Assembly: GCF_037152535.1 (NCBI RefSeq)
Contig: NZ_JBBCMA010000001.1
Coordinates: 1,550,001-1,614,000, forward strand
DNA length: 64,000 nucleotides
Reading direction: 5' to 3'
Source: Leclercia sp. AS011
Lineage (GTDB): Bacteria > Pseudomonadota > Gammaproteobacteria > Enterobacterales > Enterobacteriaceae
Each line of letters starts with the position of its first letter. Position 1 is the stretch's first letter. Below are positions 1-8,647 of this stretch, one piece after another. The notes beneath the pieces are model-generated. The model had not been told where the DNA came from. It saw only the letters and a list, made by a program, of their open reading frames with translations, and did not search any database. Both the position numbers and the translations under genes were made by a program.

Positions 1-1304
1 TAGTCGGCGAGATGTTCCGGCGGGACGCAGGTATCTTCAGCAAAGGGGATCGGCTTGGCCGCCCCTTTGGCATTGCCCAGCAGGCCCACCGCTTTTTTAC
101 GCATCCCATAGATACGCTCAATACCGGCCAGCTCGTTACACAGCTGCCAGCCAATTACCCCACCCTCGCCACGGGCGATCAGCTCGTCCAGCCGCTGGCA
201 CAGGGCAGCGACCTGGCTTTCGATCAGTTCGGCGTCATCACCGGCAAACTCAACGATGTTCAGGCCCAGCATCTCTTTATCGGGCACGTCGGCGATCAGC
301 TCGCTGACCGAGTGCCAGACGATATCTTCCCGCGCCAGGTTAAGCACTTTCGAGTCGACGGTTTCGACCGACAGTGCGCGGGCCTCGACCATAAAGGGAG
401 CATTACGCAGCGCAGAGTCAAAGGAGTTGTACTTCACGTTCACCAGACGGCGCACTTTTGGCAGACGGGTGATATCAAGACGCGCCTCGGTGATGAAGGC
501 CAACGTTCCTTCGGAGCCGGTCAGAATGCGGGTCAAATCGAACTGGCTGAGGTCGTCATTGAAGACATGGCGCAGATCGTAGCCGGTCAGGAAGCGGTTG
601 AGTTTCGGGAATTTGTCGATAATCAGCTGGCGGTTATCGCGGCAGCGTTCCAGCACGGTGCGGTAGATACGCCCGGTGGTAGTGTTGTCCTTGCCGAGCG
701 TCTCGGCCAGTTCAACCGGCATGGGCTGGGTGTCGAGAATATCGCCGCCCAGCAGCACCGCCCGCACGCCGAGGACGTGATCGGAGGTTTTGCCGTACAC
801 CAGCGATCCCTGACCGGAGGCATCGGTATTGATCATCCCGCCGAGGGTGGCGCGGTTACTGGTCGACAGCTCCGGAGCAAAGAAGTAGCCGTAGGGCTTC
901 AGGTACTGGTTAAGCTGATCCTTGATCACCCCGGCCTCTACCCGCACCCATCCCTCTTCCGGGTTGATCTCAATGATGCGGTTCATATAGCGGGACATAT
1001 CGACAACGATGCCGGTATTCAGCGCCTGGCCATTGGTGCCGGTGCCGCCGCCGCGCGGGGTAAAGATCAGCGAAGCGAAACGCTCCTGGGAGGCCAGACG
1101 GGCCAGCAGGGCCACATCAGCGGTAGAACGGGGGAAAACGACGGCATCGGGAAGTAGCTGGTAGATACTGTTGTCGGTCGCCATGGTCAGCCTGTCGGCA
1201 TAACGTGTGGCGGTATCGCCGGTAAAACCCTGTTGCTCCAAAGCCTGCAAAAAATTGAGCACCAGCTGAACGACGCCGGGTGCCTGAGAAATTTGTGGGA
1301 TCAT
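1..1304 (-). CDS. ydiJ: YdiJ, FAD-linked oxidoreductase (5' part, runs off window)
   Basis: This reverse-strand frame is open from an ATG at 1304 to the window edge without a stop, giving about 434 of the roughly 1,018 residues usual for the family. The N-terminus reads MIPQISQAPGVVQLVL. A PRGGGTGTNGQ stretch near residue 75 matches the FAD-binding PCMH fold of FAD-linked oxidases. The family adds a C-terminal Fe-S reductase-like half, which lies outside the window. YdiJ has been described as a D-2-hydroxyglutarate dehydrogenase; that role is taken from the family and not tested here. It is divergent from ydiK, with about 207 bp between the starts. Confidence 0.93.
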   Translation of the reverse strand, partial: MIPQISQAPGVVQLVLNFLQALEQQGFTGDTATRYADRLTMATDNSIYQLLPDAVVFPRSTADVALLARLASQERFASLIFTPRGGGTGTNGQALNTGIVVDMSRYMNRIIEINPEEGWVRVEAGVIKDQLNQYLKPYGYFFAPELSTSNRATLGGMINTDASGQGSLVYGKTSDHVLGVRAVLLGGDILDTQPMPVELAETLGKDNTTTGRIYRTVLERCRDNRQLIIDKFPKLNRFLTGYDLRHVFNDDLSQFDLTRILTGSEGTLAFITEARLDITRLPKVRRLVNVKYNSFDSALRNAPFMVEARALSVETVDSKVLNLAREDIVWHSVSELIADVPDKEMLGLNIVEFAGDDAELIESQVAALCQRLDELIARGEGGVIGWQLCNELAGIERIYGMRKKAVGLLGNAKGAAKPIPFAEDTCVPPEHLAD

Positions 1305-1336
1305 TACTGTCGACCCTGCCCCATCTGAATAGTTGT

Positions 1337-1352
1337 AGATAATCGTTTGCGT
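1337..1352. promoter_or_regulatory. Candidate PurR operator upstream of ydiK
   Basis: AGATAATCGTTTGCGT matches the PurR consensus ACGCAAACGTTTGCGT at 12 of 16 positions. The right half CGTTTGCGT is perfect and the left half is degenerate. It lies in the ydiJ-ydiK divergent region, 160 bp before the ydiK start. I recall ydiK being assigned to the PurR regulon in E. coli, which fits. The assignment rests on motif match and position only. Confidence 0.5.
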
Positions 1353-1511
1353 TGTGTCTCACATTTTGTATCACATTTTATTCATATGCGCCCGACAGAA
1401 TTACAGGCAGAATCAGCCTGTTAAAAATCGCTGAAATCACTAATGATTAGAGTGATGCAGTTTCCTGTTCTCACCGGCCTTTCCGGTGTATTTCAAAGGT
1501 AAATTTCAACT

Positions 1512-2624
1512 ATGGTCAATCGACACCAGCCCAGGGACGTCGCGCAAATTTTGCTGTCGGTGCTGTTTCTGGCAATCATGATTATTGCGTGTCTGTGGAT
1601 TGTTCAGCCTTTCGTTCTGGGCTTTGCCTGGGCGGGTACCGTGGTGATCGCCACCTGGCCGCTGTTTCTGCGTTTAGAGCGCCTGCTGTTTGGTCGCCGC
1701 GCCCTGGCGGTGCTGGTGATGACGTTGCTGCTAGTGCTGCTGTTTGTCATCCCGGTGGCGTTACTGGTGAACAGCCTGGTGGACGGCAGCGGCCCGCTCA
1801 TCTCCAGCATCACCAGCGGGGATATGACGCTGCCGACGCTGGACTGGCTGAATGACATCCCGCTGATTGGCGATAAGCTATATGCCGGCTGGCACAACCT
1901 GCTGGATATGGGTGGCAGTGCCATTATGGCGAAGGTGCGGCCCTATATTGGCGCTACCACCACCTGGTTTGTCGGCACCGCCGCGCACCTGGGCCGCTTT
2001 GTCGTCCACTGCGTACTGATGCTGCTCTTCAGCGCCCTGCTCTACTGGCGCGGCGAGCAAGTGGCGCTCGGGGTTCGTCATTTTGCGACGCGTCTGGCGT
2101 CGGCGCGTGGCGATGCGGCGATGCTGCTGGCGGCGCAGGCCGTCCGTGCGGTGGCGTTAGGCGTGGTCGTGACGGCGCTGGTGCAGTCGGTGCTGGGCGG
2201 CATTGGTCTGGCGATTTCCGGGGTGCCTTACGCCACCCTCTTTACGGTGCTGATGCTGTTAACCTGTCTGATGCAGCTGGGACCCCTGCTGGTGCTGGTC
2301 CCGGCGATTGTCTGGCTCTACTGGAGCGGCGACACCACCTGGGGCACGGTGCTGCTGGTCTGGAGCTGCGTGGTGGGCACCATGGATAACGTGATCCGCC
2401 CGATTCTGATTCGGATGGGTGCTGACCTGCCGTTAATCCTGATCCTCTCCGGCGTTATCGGTGGCTTGATTGCCTTCGGGATGATCGGTCTGTTTATCGG
2501 GCCGGTGCTGCTGGCGGTCTCCTGGCGACTCTTCTCCGCCTGGGTGCATGAAGTTCCGCCACCGCCGACCGATCCCGATGTGCTGCTTGAGGCGCTCAAC
2601 GAGAAGGAAGCGCTGAAGAAGTAA
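1512..2624 (+). CDS. ydiK: YdiK, AI-2E family inner membrane protein
   Basis: The product is a 370-residue polytopic membrane protein of the AI-2 exporter (AI-2E/UPF0118) family. Paired hydrophobic segments are visible near residues 12-45 and 60-85. After a polar stretch there are further segments at about 150-170 and several between 210 and 335, the usual layout of the family. The tail is short, acidic and basic, ending ALNEKEALKK. The substrate of YdiK is unknown, and the family name should not be read as evidence of AI-2 transport. The ATG at 1512 follows an AAGGT Shine-Dalgarno-like sequence. Two hairpins follow the stop. Confidence 0.93.
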   Translation: MVNRHQPRDVAQILLSVLFLAIMIIACLWIVQPFVLGFAWAGTVVIATWPLFLRLERLLFGRRALAVLVMTLLLVLLFVIPVALLVNSLVDGSGPLISSITSGDMTLPTLDWLNDIPLIGDKLYAGWHNLLDMGGSAIMAKVRPYIGATTTWFVGTAAHLGRFVVHCVLMLLFSALLYWRGEQVALGVRHFATRLASARGDAAMLLAAQAVRAVALGVVVTALVQSVLGGIGLAISGVPYATLFTVLMLLTCLMQLGPLLVLVPAIVWLYWSGDTTWGTVLLVWSCVVGTMDNVIRPILIRMGADLPLILILSGVIGGLIAFGMIGLFIGPVLLAVSWRLFSAWVHEVPPPPTDPDVLLEALNEKEALKK

Positions 2625-2632
2625 AATCCCCA

Positions 2633-2656
2633 TTCTGGTGGGTTCGCCCACCAGAA
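2633..2656 (+). other. Perfect 10-bp UUCG-capped hairpin after ydiK
   Basis: Arms TTCTGGTGGG (2633-2642) and CCCACCAGAA (2647-2656) enclose a TTCG tetraloop, 8 nt after the ydiK stop. No T-run follows, so it may stabilise the ydiK mRNA 3' end or assist termination with the next hairpin. Confidence 0.6.
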
Positions 2657-2693
2657 AGTTAAGCATCACTTATCAATCTATTTTTCATTAAGC

Positions 2694-2714
2694 GCGGCTA
2701 AAGCCGCTTTTCTT
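2694..2714 (+). terminator. Intrinsic terminator of ydiK
   Basis: GCGGC, loop TAAA and GCCGC are followed by TTTTCTT, a short but standard rho-independent terminator about 70 nt after the ydiK stop and ahead of the rprA promoter. Confidence 0.7.
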
Positions 2715-2762
2715 CGCAAATGCCTTATTCCTCTCATAAAATCTTCACTTTCTTTAAACTAT

Positions 2763-2778
2763 TGAGACGAATCTGATC
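2763..2778 (+). promoter_or_regulatory. Candidate RcsB box of rprA
   Basis: TGAGACGAATCTGATC lies about 35-50 nt before the RprA 5' end, where the RcsCDB phosphorelay activates rprA in E. coli. The sequence resembles the E. coli rprA RcsB box as I remember it. A -10-like TACTATTA precedes the RNA start. Confidence 0.5.
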
Positions 2779-2811
2779 GACGCAAAAATTCCCCATGCCT
2801 ACTATTAGGTC

Positions 2812-2920
2812 ACGGTTATGAATCAACAACACCTTGATTTATAAGCATGGAAATCCCCTGAGTGAAACAACGAATTGCTGTGTGTAGTCTTTGCCCAACT
2901 CCCACGTTGGGCTTTTTTTT
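2812..2920 (+). ncRNA. rprA: RprA small regulatory RNA
   Basis: The sequence begins ACGGTTATGAATCAAC and contains the conserved core GGAAATCCCCTGAGTGAAAC. It ends in a terminator hairpin GCCCAAC/GTTGGGC followed by eight T. This is the approximately 105-nt Hfq-dependent RprA, in its E. coli position after ydiK. In E. coli it pairs with the rpoS leader to raise sigma-S translation, and also targets csgD and ydaM. The first stem-loop differs from K-12 (ATCAACAACACCTTGAT against ATCAACATATTGAT) but keeps base pairing. katE and osmE, two classical sigma-S genes, lie in the same window. Confidence 0.95.
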
Positions 2921-3307
2921 ATTCTTTTTCAGCAAGTTACAGTACTATGAATCCAGTTTTACAAGCACTTCATTATGTAAATGGCCCCGAAATTACATTT
3001 AAATATCATTAACTTAAACATTTTATATGCAGTCTCTAAACCCGGGACAAATGAAGGGGATAACCGCCCATAAGGGCGGCTAATTTGACTGGCTACTGTT
3101 TCTATTATGTCTCTAACTAACAGTTCTCTGCACTGTTCGCGATTAATACTTGTTTCCTGTATTTGAATACCGATCAAATCTCAAGCCATTTTGCGCCGTT
3201 CAAGCTAAAACTGATGATGTTCCTATCAATCTTCTGTTAACGCTTTACAATTTTTAAGGGCATATTTGCTCCCTACTGGCTTTGAGACACTCCAGTAGGG
3301 ATAACTT
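2921..3307. other. Gene-free AT-rich stretch with two hairpins
   Basis: No convincing coding sequence was found. It contains a short hairpin CCGCCC-ATAA-GGGCGG (3064-3079). It also has a perfect 10-bp inverted repeat, TCCCTACTGG (3270-3279) with CCAGTAGGGA (3292-3301), just past the stop of the leftward coiled-coil gene. The latter is probably that unit's 3' hairpin, although no long T-run follows it. Confidence 0.55.
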
Positions 3308-3691
3308 TCATTTCTTAGCCTTCTTCAACTGTTCTAACCAGAACTCTGCTTTGGTCATAATATCAGCATGGATTCCAAGCCTACGCAGTTCTTTAATATT
3401 TGCGTTCCATTGCTCAGAAATTGGGAAATCTAATCCAAACTTCTTAGCTGTTTCCCTGCACTCCTCTAAGAGTTCTTGTCCTTCAATATCACGTTGGGAC
3501 AATACTCGCCGCTCTGGTTCTGGTGCAGGTGTATTTGCTAAATGTTCCTCAGCAAATAGCAAAGATAACAAACGACGTTCTTTAGCAAGCTCTTGCTCTA
3601 TCTGTTCTATTCTACTTCTGCAGTTCTCTATTCGTTGCTCCAGGGGTTTAGCTCTCCAGACAGGTTTTAATTCTGGTTTGAACTTCAACAT
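3308..3691 (-). CDS. Hypothetical coiled-coil protein
   Basis: I do not recognise this 127-residue protein. Residues 15-55 are a charged, heptad-like helix rich in Glu, Arg, Leu and Ile (LEQRIENCRSRIEQIEQELA), probably a coiled coil. A Pro-rich linker around residue 57 and a second helical, basic C-terminal part follow, ending LEQLKKAKK. No signal peptide or membrane segment is seen. The start lies 2 nt after the stop of the upstream lipoprotein gene, so the two are almost certainly cotranscribed and probably work together. AT content is higher than in the flanking core genes, suggesting acquisition. No function can be assigned. Confidence 0.75.
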   Translation of the reverse strand: MLKFKPELKPVWRAKPLEQRIENCRSRIEQIEQELAKERRLLSLLFAEEHLANTPAPEPERRVLSQRDIEGQELLEECRETAKKFGLDFPISEQWNANIKELRRLGIHADIMTKAEFWLEQLKKAKK

Positions 3692-3693
3692 AA

Positions 3694-4188
3694 TTAACTC
3701 TGTTTGTTGTTAATAGTGTTGTTAATGGTGATGGGGGTTGCTGGCGTTTCACCCAAAGCCCCTACATGCTGGAAAGCGTTAGCATCCTGTTCAGGGTGAT
3801 TAGGATCTTTCATGGTGACTAGTGTTATTTGCTTATCAAGTTCACGACTGGCTCCATCAAAGTGATCTACGCCAATCCCAATTAATCCCCCGAACAAAAT
3901 GTTGCCCCACATCCAGCCATTGCTACTATCGTTAATATCCCCTCTGGTAACAGGGCTTGTTTCCGTTCTTCTCACTTCAACATGATAAGGAGCATCACCA
4001 CGTTTTAAATTTACGGTAGCAGGAGCAATGCCTTTAGCCACCTCCATTCCATCAGCATTCTTTACACTGAACAATGCAGGTGCGTCAGTGTTGATAGCTA
4101 CTTTCTGTTTAGTTCCATCCATAATAGAACAGCAAGCAGATAAAGACATTGAACAGACGCAAGCCACAGCCACGGCTTTAATTTTCAT
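3694..4188 (-). CDS. Putative lipoprotein with PEGA-like segment
   Basis: This 164-residue protein has a type II signal peptide. A basic N-terminus MKIK is followed by a short hydrophobic stretch and a lipobox LSAC with Cys19 as the lipidation site, then a second Cys. The part from about residue 30 to 75 (VKNADG, APATVNLKRG, HVEVRR) resembles PEGA-type beta repeats. A Gly-rich hydrophobic patch, GNILFGGLIGIGVDH, follows near residue 95. The C-terminus is polar and Asn-rich. The protein is probably an envelope lipoprotein, but its substrate or partner is unknown. It is the first gene of a two-gene unit with the coiled-coil gene and lies in AT-rich DNA that looks imported. Confidence 0.78.
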   Translation of the reverse strand: MKIKAVAVACVCSMSLSACCSIMDGTKQKVAINTDAPALFSVKNADGMEVAKGIAPATVNLKRGDAPYHVEVRRTETSPVTRGDINDSSNGWMWGNILFGGLIGIGVDHFDGASRELDKQITLVTMKDPNHPEQDANAFQHVGALGETPATPITINNTINNKQS

Positions 4189-4890
4189 TAAATATATTTC
4201 CTAAAAGAATTAATAAAACTTAACCACTCTTATTACTTTATTTCAGCGCCTTTTATTCTGGCGCCTTACCTATTTTCAGTTTCAGAATCACTTAAAAATT
4301 TTGAAAGTGCCACTGAGTTTTATCAAGCTTTGAAGTGGTATAGTTTTGACAGAGCGCATTTCCATTTTTTCATATCAGCAAGCACGCATTACTATACCAT
4401 CACAAGTATCAAATTAATTGAAATCATTCGTCATAACCTTCCGCCCCCAGCACTTATGATGCTAAGTGTGCAGGGACTATTCTTAACTGGCAAATACTTG
4501 CAATAAAGATCAGCACAAATACATTAAGACAGGATTAATAATTAATTTCCAATTACATCTATTTAACTAAAGCTAAAATTATCAAGCTACTGATAATATT
4601 GAGAATGTTTTCATAATGGCACTAATAGCTAAAATACAACAAATTAACTTATTTCACGAAAAAATACTACATGTGTAATAATATGTAAGGCAGAACATAT
4701 AATCCCTGAGTGATTGAAAAACAGACATTACATTAGTTTTTATTAATTTTACCCCCGCAAACGATATTAAAAGAAAAATAATTACATTGAATAAATAACA
4801 ATGATTACTTGCAATAGATTAAGCACCACATAAAAGTTAGAACATCAGAGACATACGCATAAGCAGAAAGGATGGGAAGCCGATAAGATA
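4189..4890. other. 700-bp AT-rich non-coding stretch
   Basis: There is no supported gene here. The sequence is strongly AT-rich with many A/T tracts, unlike the GC-rich genes on either side. It must contain the promoter of the leftward lipoprotein gene; a small inverted repeat GCGCC/GGCGC at about 4247-4264 lies in its presumed 5' leader. Such DNA is typical of H-NS-bound acquired regions. This is inference from composition. Confidence 0.5.
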
Positions 4891-4920
4891 AAAAAGGCGA
4901 GGACCAAAGTCCTCGCCTTT
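4891..4920 (-). terminator. Intrinsic terminator of ppsA
   Basis: A perfect 12-bp stem, AAAGGCGAGGAC (4893-4904) with GTCCTCGCCTTT (4909-4920), has a 4-nt loop. Read leftwards it is followed by TTTTTTATC, 23 nt after the ppsA stop. Confidence 0.88.
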
Positions 4921-4942
4921 ATGCCTTACAGCAAGCGTGACG

Positions 4943-7321
4943 TTACTTATTCAGTTCCGCCAGGCTCAGCCAGGTTTGCACCACGGTATCCGGGTTCAGG
5001 GACAGGCTATCGATCCCCTCTTCCATCAGCCAGGCGGCAAAGTCTTCGTGGTCGGACGGTCCCTGACCGCAGATACCCACGTACTTGCCCTGTTTCTTGG
5101 CGGCTCGGATGGCCATCGACAGCAGCGCTTTGACCGCGTCGTTACGCTCATCAAACAGCGCAGAGACTACGCCGGAGTCGCGGTCCAGGCCCAGCGCCAG
5201 CTGCGTCATATCGTTGGAGCCGATAGAGAAACCGTCGAAGTGTTCCAGGAACTGCTCTGCCAGCAGGGCGTTGGACGGGATCTCACACATCATAATGATC
5301 TTGAGTCCGTTCTCGCCGCGCTTCAGCCCCTGACGCGCCAGCTCGTCGACTACCGCTTTCGCCTGATCGACGGTACGCACGAATGGCACCATGATCTCGA
5401 CGTTGGTCAGCCCCATGTCGTTGCGCACGCGTTTTACCGCCTCGCACTCCAGCGCAAAGCAGTCGCGGAAGCTGTCAGAGACATAACGACCGGCACCGCG
5501 GAAGCCCAGCATCGGGTTCTCTTCTTCCGGCTCGTAACGCTCGCCGCCCACCAGGTTGGCGTATTCGTTAGATTTGAAGTCGGAGAGACGCACGATGACG
5601 CGTTTCGGGTAGAACGCCGCGCCCAGGGTGGCGATCCCTTCGGTCAGACGGCCGACGTAGAACTCTTTCGGCGAGTCGTAACCCTTCATCATCTCGCGGA
5701 TCTCTTTCTGCAGCTTCGGATCCTGGTCGTCAAACTCCAGCAGCGCGCGCGGGTGAACCCCGATCATGCGGTTGATGATGAACTCCAGACGCGCCAGGCC
5801 GACGCCTTCGTTTGGCAGGCAGGCGAAGTCAAAAGCGCGGTCCGGGTTACCGACGTTCATCATGATCTTCAGCGGCAGATCCGGCATGGTGTCGACGCTG
5901 GAGCTCTTCACGCTGAAGTCGAGGATCTCGGCGTAGACGTAGCCGGTATCGCCTTCGGCACAGGAGACGGTGACGTTCTGATCGTCCTTCATGCGCTCGG
6001 TAGCATCGCCACAGCCGACGACGGCCGGGATGCCCAGCTCACGGGCGATGATTGCCGCGTGACAGGTACGGCCGCCGCGGTTGGTGACAATCGCCGCCGC
6101 CTTTTTCATGATCGGTTCCCAGTCCGGGTCGGTCATGTCGGTCACCAGCACGTCGCCCGGCTGGATACGGTTCATTTCGCTGATGTCGTGGATCACCTTC
6201 ACCGGACCCGCGCCGATGCGGTGGCCGATGGCACGGCCTTCCGCAATGATGTTGCCTTGTGCGTGAAGCGTATAACGCTCCATCACCTGACCGCGGGAAC
6301 GCACGGTTTCCGGACGCGCCTGGACGATAAACAGCTTGCCGGTATTACCGTCTTTGGCCCACTCGATATCCATCGGACGGCCATAGTGTTTCTCGATCTG
6401 TACCGCCTGCTTCGCCAGCTCCTGCACTTCAGCATCGGTCAGGGAGAAGCGGTCGCACTGCTCCTGCGGCACATCTTCAATCCGCACCTGCTTGCCATGC
6501 TCCTGGGTCGGCGCATAGATCATGCGGATTTTTTTCGAACCCATGGTGCGACGCACGATTGCCGGGCGATCCGCTGCCAGGGTTGGCTTGTGAACGTAAA
6601 ACTCGTCCGGGTTAACGGCACCCTGCACTACCATCTCGCCCAGACCCCAGGCGGAGGTGATAAAGACCACCTGATCGAAACCCGATTCGGTATCAATAGA
6701 GAACATCACGCCTGACGAGGCCAGATCCGAACGCACCATGCGCTGCACGCCTGCCGACAGCGCTACGCCGCGGTGGTCATAACCCTGATGCACGCGATAG
6801 GAGATCGCGCGGTCATTAAACAGGGAGGCAAACACATGTTTTACCGCCACCAGCACGGCATCGTAGCCCTGCACGTTGAGGAAGGTTTCCTGCTGCCCGG
6901 CGAACGAAGCGTCCGGCATATCTTCTGCGGTAGCAGAGGAGCGCACGGCAAAGGAGGCCTGGGCATCATCAGCAGAGAGCTGGTTGTAGGCGTCGTGAAT
7001 GGCTTTTTCCAGTTCAGGCTGGAAAGGTGTATCGATGATCCACTGGCGGATCTGGGTCCCGGCTTTGGCAAGCTCGGAGACATCATCAATGTCCGTGTTA
7101 TCCAGTAGTTCGTAAATGCGCTGGTTTACGCCGCTTTGATCCAGAAAATAGTTAAAAGCATCGGCGGTAGTCGCAAATCCATTCGGTACGGAGACACCCA
7201 TACTGGACAGATTCGTAATCATTTCACCCAGGGAGGCATTTTTGCCTCCAACTCTGTCTACATCATTCATGCCGAGTTGGTTATACCAAAGCACCAGCGG
7301 TGACGAGCCATTGTTGGACAT
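4943..7321 (-). CDS. ppsA: Phosphoenolpyruvate synthase
   Basis: The 792-residue protein has the usual length for PEP synthase (pyruvate, water dikinase). It converts pyruvate, ATP and water to PEP, AMP and phosphate in the cytosol for gluconeogenesis. The N-terminal ATP-binding domain (about 1-350) begins [17 protein letters not shown] and contains [11 protein letters not shown]. The swivelling phosphohistidine domain carries [14 protein letters not shown], with the catalytic His near residue 421. The C-terminal PEP-utilising barrel contains [12 protein letters not shown] and [10 protein letters not shown], with the catalytic Cys. It is divergent from ppsR, which regulates it by phosphorylation, and a candidate Cra site lies upstream. 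Confidence 0.98.
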   Translation of the reverse strand: MSNNGSSPLVLWYNQLGMNDVDRVGGKNASLGEMITNLSSMGVSVPNGFATTADAFNYFLDQSGVNQRIYELLDNTDIDDVSELAKAGTQIRQWIIDTPFQPELEKAIHDAYNQLSADDAQASFAVRSSATAEDMPDASFAGQQETFLNVQGYDAVLVAVKHVFASLFNDRAISYRVHQGYDHRGVALSAGVQRMVRSDLASSGVMFSIDTESGFDQVVFITSAWGLGEMVVQGAVNPDEFYVHKPTLAADRPAIVRRTMGSKKIRMIYAPTQEHGKQVRIEDVPQEQCDRFSLTDAEVQELAKQAVQIEKHYGRPMDIEWAKDGNTGKLFIVQARPETVRSRGQVMERYTLHAQGNIIAEGRAIGHRIGAGPVKVIHDISEMNRIQPGDVLVTDMTDPDWEPIMKKAAAIVTNRGGRTCHAAIIARELGIPAVVGCGDATERMKDDQNVTVSCAEGDTGYVYAEILDFSVKSSSVDTMPDLPLKIMMNVGNPDRAFDFACLPNEGVGLARLEFIINRMIGVHPRALLEFDDQDPKLQKEIREMMKGYDSPKEFYVGRLTEGIATLGAAFYPKRVIVRLSDFKSNEYANLVGGERYEPEEENPMLGFRGAGRYVSDSFRDCFALECEAVKRVRNDMGLTNVEIMVPFVRTVDQAKAVVDELARQGLKRGENGLKIIMMCEIPSNALLAEQFLEHFDGFSIGSNDMTQLALGLDRDSGVVSALFDERNDAVKALLSMAIRAAKKQGKYVGICGQGPSDHEDFAAWLMEEGIDSLSLNPDTVVQTWLSLAELNK

Positions 7322-7410
7322 CGAAACAATCCTTTTGTGATATATGAACGGGTTTTAAGAAACTCCTTACTGCGTATTTATACTGTCATATTTATTCCCG
7401 CTAAAAAAAC

Positions 7411-7426
7411 GGTGAATCGTGTAAGC
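7411..7426. promoter_or_regulatory. Candidate Cra (FruR) site for ppsA
   Basis: GGTGAATCGTGTAAGC has a good left half-site (TGAATCG) of the Cra consensus TGAAWCGWTTMA. It sits 90 bp before the ppsA start, where Cra activates ppsA in E. coli. A second TGAAACGC-like half (reverse strand, about 7562-7571) lies nearer ppsR. The 338-bp ppsA-ppsR intergenic region holds both divergent promoters and no gene. Confidence 0.5.
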
Positions 7427-7659
7427 ACTTTTATTTTTTAGCTTTTCAGACTGTTCCCGCTTAAATGCTAACCTGATGATTCGTATGGATTCCCACAAAA
7501 AATCTCAGACTTTAGGGTGATTTTGAAAAATGAAACACCCCTTTCATTAAAAATAAAAATAGCGTTTCATTTCTAATTTCCGCCCCGCATTGACTGTTGT
7601 ATTTTACTTTTTTAATTTATGCTTTCAGTCAATTACATCTGATATACAGAGTGTGCAAA

Positions 7660-8493
7660 ATGGATAATGCTGTCGATCGCCACGTTTTTTATATTTCTGA
7701 TGGTACGGCGATCACCGCCGAAGTGTTGGGCCATGCGGTGATGTCGCAATTCCCGGTTTCCATCAACAGCATCACGCTGCCGTTCGTGGAAAACGAGAGC
7801 CGCGCCCGAGCGGTGAAAGATCAAATTGACGCCATTTTCCAGCAGACCGGGGAGCGTCCGCTGGTGTTCTACTCGATTGTGATCCCGGAAATTCGCAACA
7901 TCATTCTGCAAAGCGAAGGCTTCTGCCAGGACATCGTGCAGGCGCTGGTGGCCCCGCTGCAGCAGGAGCTGAAGCTGGACCCGACGCCGGTGGCGCACCG
8001 TACCCACGGCCTGAACCCGGCGAATATCATCAAATATGACGCCCGTATCGCCGCCATCGATTACACCCTCGCTCATGATGACGGCATCTCGATGCGTAAC
8101 CTCGATCAGGCCCAGGTCATTCTGCTCGGCGTCTCGCGCTGCGGGAAAACGCCCACCAGCCTCTATCTGGCGTTGCAGTTCGGGATCCGCGCCGCCAACT
8201 ACCCCTTCATTGCCGATGATATGGATAACCTCGTCCTGCCAGCGGCGCTCAAACCCCTGCAGCATAAGCTCTTTGGTTTGACCATAAACCCGGAACGGCT
8301 GGCGGCGATCCGCGAAGAGCGCCGGGAGAATAGCCGCTACGCCTCGATGCGCCAGTGCCGGCTGGAGGTGGCCGAAGTCGAAGCCCTGTACCGGAAAAAC
8401 AACATTCCGTGGCTGAACAGCACCAACTATTCGGTAGAAGAGATCGCCACCAAAATCCTCGACATTATGGGTCTCAATCGCCGCATGTACTAA
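7660..8493 (+). CDS. ppsR: PEP synthase regulatory kinase/pyrophosphorylase
   Basis: The 277-residue DUF299/PSRP-family protein starts [17 protein letters not shown]. PpsR inactivates PpsA by ADP-dependent phosphorylation of a threonine next to the catalytic His, and reactivates it by phosphate-dependent dephosphorylation. A P-loop-like [11 protein letters not shown] is visible near residue 155, as in the family. I chose the ATG at 7660, which matches the K-12 start, over an in-frame upstream start at 7597 that would add an implausible hydrophobic leader. It is divergent from ppsA, its target. Its last codons overlap the TrpR operator of aroH. Confidence 0.96.
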   Translation: MDNAVDRHVFYISDGTAITAEVLGHAVMSQFPVSINSITLPFVENESRARAVKDQIDAIFQQTGERPLVFYSIVIPEIRNIILQSEGFCQDIVQALVAPLQQELKLDPTPVAHRTHGLNPANIIKYDARIAAIDYTLAHDDGISMRNLDQAQVILLGVSRCGKTPTSLYLALQFGIRAANYPFIADDMDNLVLPAALKPLQHKLFGLTINPERLAAIREERRENSRYASMRQCRLEVAEVEALYRKNNIPWLNSTNYSVEEIATKILDIMGLNRRMY

Positions 8494-8504
8494 CAGGCTA
8501 GTAC
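8487..8504. promoter_or_regulatory. TrpR operator of aroH
   Basis: GTACTAACAGGCTAGTAC has perfect outer half-sites of the TrpR operator (GTACTAGTTAACTAGTAC), differing only in the central five bases. It overlaps the last two codons and stop of ppsR and lies upstream of a -10-like TATACT (8522-8527). In E. coli aroH is TrpR-repressed at the same position. Confidence 0.85.
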
Positions 8505-8647
8505 AATGGTTCGTAATGCTTTATACTCCCACCCCACATCAGGGCACCGCTTGTGCCCTGCACTTGAATTCAGCGGGGATTGGTTTAAGGTGATGCCCAT
8601 CACTTCCCGGTAAGTTACCGTTGAAGCACTACATTCTGAGAAATACC

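Noticed and set aside
12..1157. 381-residue rightward frame opposite ydiJ
   Set aside because: It is the antisense shadow of ydiJ, whose FAD-binding motifs are clear on the other strand. High GC third positions keep the complementary frame open.
2959..3177. 72-residue leftward frame starting with TTG
   Set aside because: The start codon is TTG without a clear ribosome site, the frame runs through a hairpin (3064-3079), and the product shows no recognisable family. Probably chance in AT-rich DNA.
4616..4678. 20-codon micro-ORF starting at 4616
   Set aside because: It has no clear ribosome-binding site and no known similarity. Such frames are expected by chance in AT-rich DNA.
4937..6715. 592-residue rightward frame opposite ppsA
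   Set aside because: It is the antisense of a strongly conserved enzyme gene with all catalytic motifs on the minus strand. The protein sequence is His/Gln/Val-rich low-sense composition typical of shadows.
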